From JAZKFP01 sp040386355 (lineage in GTDB: Bacteria > Pseudomonadota > Gammaproteobacteria > Pseudomonadales > UBA6940): a DNA stretch of 6,221 nucleotides. A program made the translations under genes and the position numbers. Where the stretch lies: NCBI GenBank assembly GCA_040386355.1, contig JAZKFP010000288.1, positions 1 through 6,221 on the forward strand, read 5' to 3'. Positions 1 to 5,334 of the stretch are shown in pieces (position 1 is the first letter of the stretch; the number at the start of each line of letters is the position of its first letter). Below the pieces are notes generated by a model. That model ran no database searches. It saw only the letters and a program-made list of their open reading frames with translations, and was not told the DNA's origin.

Positions 1-1473
1 ATTCTAGCGATTGATCAAGGTACAACCAGTACTCGAACCATTGTGTTTTCATTAGAAGGCCAGCCGCTCACGAGTGCTCAACAAGAATTCACTCAGCATT
101 TTCCCAAAGACGGATGGGTTGAACACGATCCAGAAGATCTGTGGAATACCACGCTAAAAACATTAAAAGATGCGGTCGCACAATCTAAAATTTCAGTGAA
201 TGAATTTTTAGGAATAGGAATCACCAATCAACGTGAAACCACTTTAGTGTGGGAACGTGCAACCGGCAAACCTCTATACAACGCAATTGTTTGGCAAGAT
301 CGACGCACTACCGATTTTTGCAAACAATTACGTACAGAAAATTTAAGTGATCATGTTCAAAAAACCACTGGATTATTAATTGATCCGTATTTTTCAGCAA
401 CAAAACTTGCGTGGATTCTCGATCAAACTCCTAACGCTCGCGAACGTGCGGCGCGCGGCGAATTATTATTCGGTACCGTTGATACATTTTTAATTTGGCG
501 ATTAACCGCCGGAAAATCTTTTAAAACCGATGTGACCAATGCAAGTCGTACCATGTTATTTAATATCCATACCCAAGATTGGGATGAGAAATTATTACAA
601 CGTCTAAATATTCCACGTGCGATGTTGCCAGAAGTGGTCGATTGTGACGCGCATTTTGGTGATACCGACCCAGACATTCTTGGCGCTTCACTACCCATTT
701 GTGGTGTGGCTGGAGATCAACAAGCCGCGTTAATTGGTCAAGCGTGTTTTCAACCTGGAATGGCGAAAAGTACGTACGGCACGGGATGTTTTTTAATTTT
801 AAATACCGGTGATAAAGCGTTACAAAGTAATCATCGATTATTAACCACCATTGGGTATCGATTAAAAGGTAAAACTAATTACGCTATGGAAGGTAGTATT
901 TTTATTGCCGGTGCAACCGTTCAATGGTTACGCGATGGTTTAAAAATTATTCAATCAGCGGGTGAAACGGAAGCCATTGCAGAACAAGTTTCATTGGATC
1001 ACGGTGTGTATTTAGTTCCAGCATTTACTGGATTAGGCGCGCCGTATTGGGATCCAAAAGCACGCGGTGCTTTGTTCGGATTAACACGTGATACAGGTAT
1101 TCGAGAAATTGTGAGCGCAGGTTTGCAATCCGTGTGTTATCAAACCTACGATTTATTAACGGCGATGGCAAAAGACGGTGCGGATTTTTCCGCGGGATTA
1201 CGGGTTGACGGCGGTATGGTTGCCAATAATTGGGTCGGACAATGTTTAGCAAATTTATTAAAAGTACGGGTGGATCGTCCAAAAATTATTGAAACAACTG
1301 CACTCGGCGCAGCTTTTTTAGTGGGCTTACATACGGAACATTTCACCCAAGAAAAAATTAATTCTTTTTGGCAATGCGATCGTTCATTTGAGCCAGAATT
1401 AAATGAAGAGTTACGTCAAAAATTAATTTTGGGGTGGGAGGATGCGGTGTCGCGTGTAAGAGTTCAAGAATAA
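1..1473 (+). CDS. glpK: Glycerol kinase, 5'-partial
   Basis: The enzyme phosphorylates glycerol with ATP to sn-glycerol 3-phosphate in the cytoplasm, the entry step of glycerol catabolism. The frame is open from base 1 and gives 490 residues. E. coli GlpK has about 502, and alignment from memory suggests only about six N-terminal residues are missing. The nucleotide-binding DQGTTSTR motif is at residues 5-12 and the glycerol-contacting Arg-Glu of NQRETT at 78-79. Tyr130 begins an FGGY-kinase signature (130-142), GDQQ is at 238-241 with the catalytic Asp239, and RVDGG is at 401-405. The GTG at 43 is internal, because conserved residues precede it. The loop at about 220-231 lacks the Gly-Gly-Thr-Arg that binds fructose 1,6-bisphosphate in E. 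coli and is about one residue shorter, so allosteric control may differ. No glpF or glpD is visible nearby. Confidence 0.96.
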   Translation: MLAIDQGTTSTRTIVFSLEGQPLTSAQQEFTQHFPKDGWVEHDPEDLWNTTLKTLKDAVAQSKISVNEFLGIGITNQRETTLVWERATGKPLYNAIVWQDRRTTDFCKQLRTENLSDHVQKTTGLLIDPYFSATKLAWILDQTPNARERAARGELLFGTVDTFLIWRLTAGKSFKTDVTNASRTMLFNIHTQDWDEKLLQRLNIPRAMLPEVVDCDAHFGDTDPDILGASLPICGVAGDQQAALIGQACFQPGMAKSTYGTGCFLILNTGDKALQSNHRLLTTIGYRLKGKTNYAMEGSIFIAGATVQWLRDGLKIIQSAGETEAIAEQVSLDHGVYLVPAFTGLGAPYWDPKARGALFGLTRDTGIREIVSAGLQSVCYQTYDLLTAMAKDGADFSAGLRVDGGMVANNWVGQCLANLLKVRVDRPKIIETTALGAAFLVGLHTEHFTQEKINSFWQCDRSFEPELNEELRQKLILGWEDAVSRVRVQE

Positions 1474-1478
1474 ATGTA

Positions 1479-1599
1479 ATACCTTCCGCAAATAATTTTC
1501 CGGGTTGTTGCTCGATCATTCGCCTGCTCACATACTCAACTGTATGCTGCGCGGGCTTATTTCACGAGCGCCTACCGGAAATCTTATTTGCGTTGGTAT
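1479..1599. repeat. Long imperfect palindrome between glpK and the HEPN gene
   Basis: This stretch of about 121 nt folds back on itself around a centre near 1539. The outer arms 1479-1503 and 1575-1599 pair with a few mismatches, sharing ATACC, CGCAAATAA and TTTCCGG blocks. The apical stem is CATAC (1531-1535) with GTATG (1542-1546) around a 6-nt loop, extended outward by a GCCTGCTCA/GCCCGCGCAG-type helix with one bulge. It fills nearly the whole gap after glpK. No uridine tract follows on either strand, so it is not a standard intrinsic terminator. It resembles a dispersed palindromic element or small MITE. It could also stabilise the glpK mRNA 3' end. That reading is inference; the symmetry is seen directly. 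Confidence 0.75.
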
Positions 1600-1607
1600 A
1601 AAAAAAT

Positions 1608-1614
1608 AAGGTGA
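1608..1614 (+). promoter_or_regulatory. Ribosome binding site of the HEPN gene
   Basis: The purine-rich AAGGTGA lies 6 nt before the GTG at 1621. An in-frame TAA at 1615-1617 excludes any earlier start, and the residues just after the GTG match the usual first helix of HI0074-like proteins. Together these support GTG 1621 over the downstream ATG at 1681. Confidence 0.6.
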
Positions 1615-1620
1615 TAAAGT

Positions 1621-2082
1621 GTGATACAGATTTTAAACCTTAACAATTTGTATGTAGCTTTTGATGCATTAGAAAAAACAATGAATCTTTTAAGTAATTC
1701 TCAATGGATTAGTTTGCAACCACCGGAACTTGAAGAATCTTTACTATCTGGCGCTATTCAAAATTTTGAAGTGATGTATGAGCTTTGCGTGAAAACCTTG
1801 CGTCGTCAATTAGAAATGGTTTCTGATACACCTGTTGAAATAGATCAAATGGATTTCCGCACCATGTTACGTACAGCCGCAGAAAAAGGCTTTTTAAATA
1901 CAGTTGAACCCTGGTTTGAATATCGAAAAATGCGAAATATTACAGCGCATAGTTATGATCATGAAAAAGCGTTGCTAGTTTACCAAGGTATTCCAGATTT
2001 CATTTTACAAGTACATGAATTATTAACTATTTTAGAAATTTGGAATAAAAAAGCATTAAATCAACGAGGATCAAATGAGTGA
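1621..2082 (+). CDS. HEPN-domain toxin of a HEPN/MNT (type VII) toxin-antitoxin pair, HI0074-like
   Basis: A 153-residue all-helical protein of the nucleotidyltransferase substrate-binding (HI0074-like) HEPN family. Known members are RNA-cleaving toxins that the partner MNT enzyme silences by adding AMP to a tyrosine. The helix at about 43-64 carries the family pattern xxIQNFEVxYELCVKTLRRQL. The catalytic Rx4HxY motif is RNITAHSY at 105-112 (Arg105, His110, Tyr112), followed by Asp113. All three key residues are present and the length is normal for the family, so the gene looks functional. Its stop overlaps the ATG of the antitoxin gene (ATGAGTGA, 2075-2082), the usual coupled arrangement. 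The antitoxin is disrupted (see 2075-2412). Family assignment is firm; toxicity in this strain is inference, and undetected weakening mutations remain possible. Confidence 0.88.
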   Translation: MIQILNLNNLYVAFDALEKTMNLLSNSQWISLQPPELEESLLSGAIQNFEVMYELCVKTLRRQLEMVSDTPVEIDQMDFRTMLRTAAEKGFLNTVEPWFEYRKMRNITAHSYDHEKALLVYQGIPDFILQVHELLTILEIWNKKALNQRGSNE

Positions 2083-2412
2083 ATCAAATGAACTTTTTAT
2101 TCCACCTATTCAAATTAATCCCAGCATTTGAATTTAGTGCGAGATATTTTACAAAATTATATTCCAAATTATGAAGTATGGGCTTTTGGCTCACGTGTTA
2201 ATGGCCGTGCTAAGCTATTTTCAGATTTGGATGTAGCGATTATTACGCAAAATCCGTTAAGTTTTAAACTTAATGCAGAGTTAAGTGATGCATTTTCTGA
2301 ATCTGATTTACCTTAGAAAGTGGACATAGTTGATTGGGCTACTACTACCGATAATTTCCGACGAATTATTAATCAGCAAAAGGTGATTATTCAGCAGCCG
2401 AAGATCATCTAA
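2075..2412 (+). pseudogene. Disrupted MNT nucleotidyltransferase antitoxin gene (frameshift plus nonsense)
   Basis: The minimal nucleotidyltransferase partner of the HEPN toxin. Translation starts at ATG 2075 but meets TGA at 2129-2131 after 18 codons. Restoring one base near 2125 (AGCAT read as AGC-CAT) joins this start to the frame that continues through 2128-2313. That frame shows the catalytic motif GSRVNGRAKLFSDLD (GS at 39-40, Asp51 and Asp53 of the repaired protein). A TAG at 2314-2316 then sits where relatives usually have Trp, after DLP. The same frame goes on with KVDIVDWATTTDNFRRII and ends at TAA 2410-2412. The repaired protein would be 112 residues, normal for the family. The VDIVD strand holding the third acidic residue lies beyond the TAG. 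As read, no full antitoxin can be made. A sequencing error could explain one lesion but less easily both. Confidence 0.85.
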
Positions 2413-2422
2413 AAAAATTAAA

Positions 2423-2992
2423 TTATTTCTGTGTTGTAATTGATTGAAAATATTCTACTTTACCAATTTGATCTTTAATCAATTGCAGTGCTTGATGTGT
2501 GATATGAGTAAACCAAGTTTCTAAATTTTGATCAATATGATTTTTAACGGCATCGTGACTGTTTAAACTTTCTTCTTGATTGTTCATTGATCCTTCAAAA
2601 AATGCTTGCAAGGCTTGATAATTTTTTTTATCCACTGATGAATTAAATAAGTTTTGAATTTCCGTTTGAATAACGTACATGTAATCTTGTGATGCTCGAA
2701 TTGAAGAAACATACTCCATTTTGATCTGACGTAATGATGCCTTTAATTGAATATTACTAGGATCTTTTTCAAGCGCTTGTACCGTCTCGAGATAAACATC
2801 TAATCTCGGATCTTGTAGCATCCATTTTTGCGCTTTGCTAACTAACGCGGGTACTTGTTGTTTAGTGGATAATTGTAAAAGAGTAGAAATTCGATTGCCG
2901 TATTCATTGCGCTTGCCGTGTTGGCTGCGCTCAGATTGGCTACGCATGGTGCGATAAGGCTTTTCAACGGAGGAGGGAAAGCGCGAGTCCAT
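2423..2992 (-). CDS. Hypothetical protein, helix-rich, 189 aa
   Basis: I do not recognise this protein. It has no signal peptide or membrane segment. From about residue 45 it is hydrophilic and probably alpha-helical, with many Gln, Lys, Glu and Leu, and it ends EYFQSITTQK. The first 35 or so residues are Arg/Ser-rich and unlike the rest. They come from GC-rich DNA containing a tandem repeat read as RSQSE, RSQHGK and RNEYGN. The ATG at 2992 gives the longest frame but has only a weak GGA upstream. An ATG at 3000 opens another frame of about 50 codons over the same DNA, so the true start or N-terminus is uncertain. The gene converges on the broken antitoxin gene with a 10-nt gap and stands apart from the arg string. 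An uncharacterised lineage-specific protein or secreted effector is possible, but nothing visible proves it. Confidence 0.55.
   Translation of the reverse strand: MDSRFPSSVEKPYRTMRSQSERSQHGKRNEYGNRISTLLQLSTKQQVPALVSKAQKWMLQDPRLDVYLETVQALEKDPSNIQLKASLRQIKMEYVSSIRASQDYMYVIQTEIQNLFNSSVDKKNYQALQAFFEGSMNNQEESLNSHDAVKNHIDQNLETWFTHITHQALQLIKDQIGKVEYFQSITTQK
2895..2945. repeat. Short imperfect tandem repeat in the GC-rich 5' end of the hypothetical gene
   Basis: Two adjacent 18-nt units (2895-2912 and 2913-2930) agree at about 14 of 18 positions. TTGGCTGCGC at 2921-2930 recurs as TTGGCTACGC at 2936-2945, 15 nt away. Spacings of 18 and 15 keep the minus-strand frame, giving Arg-led blocks of six and five residues. 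About 100 nt here are 55% GC by hand count, clearly above the surrounding AT-rich sequence. Confidence 0.55.
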
Positions 2993-3009
2993 GAGGACAT
3001 TCCAATAAG

Positions 3010-3038
3010 TTATTTTTTTATTTTAGAAATAATGTCAA
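3010..3038 (-). promoter_or_regulatory. Candidate sigma-70 promoter for the hypothetical gene
   Basis: Read on the minus strand, a perfect -35 hexamer TTGACA occupies 3038-3033. At 17-nt spacing the -10 position (3015-3010) is AAATAA, a poor match inside an A-rich run. Transcription would begin near 3003, leaving a leader of about 3 to 11 nt before the possible ATGs at 3000 and 2992. Either the mRNA is nearly leaderless, the real start is further downstream, or the match is chance. Confidence 0.35.
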
Positions 3039-3167
3039 CAAAGTAACGCAAATGCACTATGACTTTCAGCCTATTTTTTGTGTTTATTTAGTGAGGCAAC
3101 GTAAATTATACCCGTAGCGAATGGGTTTTCCATGGTGAAATGTTTTATAAATCATGGAAAGTACAAG

Positions 3168-3192
3168 CGGGCGAAAAATGTTTCGCCCCTAC
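3168..3192 (+). repeat. REP-like hairpin, copy 1
   Basis: A perfect 8-bp stem GGGCGAAA/TTTCGCCC with a 4-nt AATG loop (3169-3188), flanked by C and by CTAC. The outer bases match the reverse complement of copy 2 (CGGGCGAA at one end, CGCCCCTAC at the other), so the two are inverted copies of one repeat. GTAGGGGCGAA-type hairpins are common dispersed intergenic repeats in bacteria. Confidence 0.75.
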
Positions 3193-3239
3193 GGTATCCA
3201 TTAGAGATTGAGGTATTTTTAGGAAAGTGATCATTGTGT

Positions 3240-3264
3240 GTAGGGGCGAATAATCATTCGCCCG
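3240..3264 (-). repeat. REP-like hairpin, copy 2 (inverted relative to copy 1)
   Basis: A perfect 8-bp stem GGGCGAAT/ATTCGCCC with a 4-nt AATC loop (3244-3263), preceded by GTAG. It faces copy 1 across a 47-nt spacer, a BIME-like pair. It lies about 45 nt beyond the stop of the ABC ATPase gene and could protect that mRNA's 3' end, though no uridine tract makes it a clear terminator. Confidence 0.75.
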
Positions 3265-3309
3265 TGTTGAACGCTGCCTATTTCCTATTAAAATTTAGAA
3301 AATAACCGT

Positions 3310-4437
3310 CTATTGCTCATTAAAAAAAGCTACCAAATGATCCGCTTCAATCCGAATACCAATCGAATCCCCAATCTCAAAGTTAGAATGACTGGGCATT
3401 TGGGCGTCAATTTTAGCGCCGGATGCTAACCGTAATTGGTAATGGGTAAATGCGCCGCGAAATGTCTTTTGTTGAACCGTCGCTTTGTAAGGCGATTCTG
3501 GATCAGGAATTACATCATCGGGCCGAATTAAAATATCAACGATGCTTCCCGGATTCCACAAATACGCCCGATCGCCCGTTAATTTACCAAGCTCGGTATC
3601 GAAACATTCTTTATCCAACGTTACACCACGAATCATGCGTCCCTGACCAATAAAATTAGCCACAAAGCGATTGATTGGTTCGTGATATAAATTGTACGGC
3701 GTATCCCATTGCTCCAAATGACCCGCTTGCATCACGCCAATTTGATCACAGATTGCAAAAGCTTCGGCTTGATCATGCGTCACTAATAAAGCAGATATTT
3801 TTTCTTTACGTAAAATGTCGCGTACTTGCAAACTTAATTTACTGCGTAAATCGGTATCTAAATTTGAAAAAGGTTCATCCAATAATAATAATTTAGGGTG
3901 GGGCGCTAGAGCACGTGCGAGCGCAACGCGTTGTTTTTGTCCACCGGATAATTCATCCGGAAAACGTTGCGCTAAACTATTTAATTTAACTAAGGATAAA
4001 TATTCTTCAACACGTTGTTTGCGTTCTGCACGCGGTAATTGTCGAATGCCAAACGCAACATTTTTTTCAACGGTTAAATGTGGAAATAATGCGTAGTCTT
4101 GAAAAATTAAACCAATGCCTCTTTTTTCCGCCGCAATATGTATGTGCTGTGATGAAACAGGCCGGCCTAACATATTGATTGAACCGGCTTGTATCGGTTG
4201 AAAACCTGCAATCGCCCGCAGTGTAGTCGTTTTACCACAACCACTTGGACCTAATAATCCACCGATACAACCCGGCCGTAAATGAAATCGAATTTTCTCT
4301 AAAATAGTTTGATTGCCGATGACACAGTCGATATCGCGAACGTCGATTACAGCCTCTGAATCAATGTTGTTATCAACATTGATTGCATTATTTTTATCAT
4401 CCGCTTTGTGCTTTGCAAAAATCATTTTAAAAGCCAT
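3310..4437 (-). CDS. ABC transporter ATP-binding protein, FbpC-like
   Basis: The cytoplasmic ATPase subunit of an importer, 375 residues, resembling the FbpC ferric-iron/polyamine-type group. It has Walker A GPSGCGKT at 63-70, Q-loop Gln113 in IFQDYALFPHLTV, signature LSGGQKQR at 163-170, and Walker B LLLLDE at 183-188. The D-loop SNLD is at 191-194 and the switch histidine His221 follows in VTHDQAEA. The C-terminal part (about 295-372, with ILIRPDDV) looks like a TOBE regulatory domain. All catalytic residues are present. The first 30 or so residues are an extra, Asn/Asp-rich stretch ahead of the usual domain. The ATG at 4437 lies inside the end of argF (11-nt overlap) and has no clear Shine-Dalgarno, suggesting coupled translation; the Met at codon 5 is an alternative start. 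No permease or binding-protein gene is visible here, so the substrate (iron, polyamine, thiamine or other) is not decided. Confidence 0.9.
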   Translation of the reverse strand: MAFKMIFAKHKADDKNNAINVDNNIDSEAVIDVRDIDCVIGNQTILEKIRFHLRPGCIGGLLGPSGCGKTTTLRAIAGFQPIQAGSINMLGRPVSSQHIHIAAEKRGIGLIFQDYALFPHLTVEKNVAFGIRQLPRAERKQRVEEYLSLVKLNSLAQRFPDELSGGQKQRVALARALAPHPKLLLLDEPFSNLDTDLRSKLSLQVRDILRKEKISALLVTHDQAEAFAICDQIGVMQAGHLEQWDTPYNLYHEPINRFVANFIGQGRMIRGVTLDKECFDTELGKLTGDRAYLWNPGSIVDILIRPDDVIPDPESPYKATVQQKTFRGAFTHYQLRLASGAKIDAQMPSHSNFEIGDSIGIRIEADHLVAFFNEQ

Positions 4438-5329
4438 TCAATAACACATGCATTAACGCTTTTTGCGAATGCAATCGATTTTCGGCTTCATCCCAAATTA
4501 CAGAGCGCGGATCATCCAGCATTTCACTACTCACTTCTTCGCCGCGATGCGCTGGTAAACAATGCATAAATAATGCATCGGATGATGCTTGATCCATTAA
4601 TGTAGGCGTTACGATAAATCCTTTAAAGGCCGCTTCACGAATGAGTTGTTCGTTTTCCTGACCCATACTTGCCCAGACATCAGTCACTACTAAATCTACA
4701 TCTTGAATCGCTAACTGTGGATCGGTAAAAAATTTTACATCCACTTCATTAATCCATTCTGGTAATTCAGGTTGAAAACCATCAGGTGATGCAATCCGTA
4801 AAGAAAAATTAAATTGTTTTGCTGCGTTAATATAAGACCGACACATATTATTTCCGTCGCCAATCCACGCTACGGTTTTACCTTTAATCGGGCCACGATG
4901 TTCCCAATACGTCATTAAATCCGCTAATAATTGGCACGGATGGTAGGAATCGGTTAATGCATTAATAACCGGCACTTGAGAATATTGTGCGAAGGTTTCT
5001 AATTTTTCGTGCTCGAATGTACGCACCATAATTATATCAACCATGCGCGATACAACACGCGCCGTATCTTCAACCGGTTCGCCTCGACCTAATTGCGTAT
5101 CACGTGGTGATAAAAAGATAGAACTTCCGCCGCCTTCCGACATGGCAGCTTCAAATGAAACGCGCGTACGAGTAGAAGATTTTTCGAAAATCATTCCCAA
5201 TGTTTTGCGTTCAAAAAAAGCTTGACGATGACCGTTCGCGCGATCTTTTTTTAAAATAATTGCTAATTGAATAATGTGCTCTAGTTCAGCCGGAGAAAAA
5301 TCCAATAAACTTAAAAAATGTCGAATCAT
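4427..5329 (-). CDS. argF: Ornithine carbamoyltransferase
   Basis: Transfers the carbamoyl group from carbamoyl phosphate to ornithine, giving citrulline, in cytoplasmic arginine biosynthesis. The protein has 300 residues, normal for bacterial OTCases (about 300-335). The carbamoyl-phosphate site STRTR is at 52-56, MVRTF at 101-105 and HPCQ at 130-133. The ornithine-binding side shows DVWASMG at 217-223, and the catalytic HCLPAHRGEE loop at 256-265 includes Cys257. The SMG and HCLP motifs mark an OTCase rather than an aspartate carbamoyltransferase. A catabolic ArcB role is less likely because argD lies directly upstream. The gene starts 5 nt after the argD stop. Only a weak GCGAGA purine stretch precedes the ATG, and it falls in the argD 3' end, so translation is probably coupled. 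Its own 3' end overlaps the ABC ATPase start. Confidence 0.95.
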   Translation of the reverse strand: MIRHFLSLLDFSPAELEHIIQLAIILKKDRANGHRQAFFERKTLGMIFEKSSTRTRVSFEAAMSEGGGSSIFLSPRDTQLGRGEPVEDTARVVSRMVDIIMVRTFEHEKLETFAQYSQVPVINALTDSYHPCQLLADLMTYWEHRGPIKGKTVAWIGDGNNMCRSYINAAKQFNFSLRIASPDGFQPELPEWINEVDVKFFTDPQLAIQDVDLVVTDVWASMGQENEQLIREAAFKGFIVTPTLMDQASSDALFMHCLPAHRGEEVSSEMLDDPRSVIWDEAENRLHSQKALMHVLLNGF

Positions 5330-5334
5330 GCTGG

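Larger units (their letters stand above)
2993..3309. other. Gene-free stretch between the hypothetical gene and the ABC ATPase gene
   Basis: No credible coding frame or RNA gene is visible here. It holds a candidate minus-strand promoter (3010-3038), an 8-bp inverted repeat TTTCCATG/CATGGAAA (3127-3134 and 3153-3160, 18-nt spacer), and two facing REP-like hairpins (3168-3192 and 3240-3264). The part next to 3309 is the 3' flank of the ATPase gene and shows no stem plus uridine tract. Confidence 0.6.

Noticed and set aside
43..45. GTG as the start of glpK
   Set aside because: The frame is open to base 1 and the preceding residues contain the conserved DQGTT nucleotide-binding motif, so the gene begins outside the window.
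423..1346. Minus-strand open frames inside glpK
   Set aside because: They overlap a strongly conserved gene, have no family resemblance, and are antisense shadows.
1500..1599. Small protein encoded across the palindrome
   Set aside because: Short open frames exist on the plus strand but have no start with a ribosome site, and the symmetry explains the sequence better.
1594..1602. Extended -10 promoter (TGGTATAAA) for the HEPN gene
   Set aside because: The hexamer is good, but transcription would begin at about 1609, inside the Shine-Dalgarno, and no -35 is visible; it also belongs to the palindrome arm.
2411..2425. Intrinsic terminator between the converging MNT pseudogene and hypothetical gene
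   Set aside because: There is a T-run on the minus strand but no stem before it.
3450..4096. Plus-strand open frames opposite the ABC ATPase gene
   Set aside because: They are antisense to a gene with all ABC motifs and show no protein-like features.
5043..5225. Plus-strand open frame opposite argF
   Set aside because: It is a short antisense shadow of the carbamoyl-phosphate-binding region.
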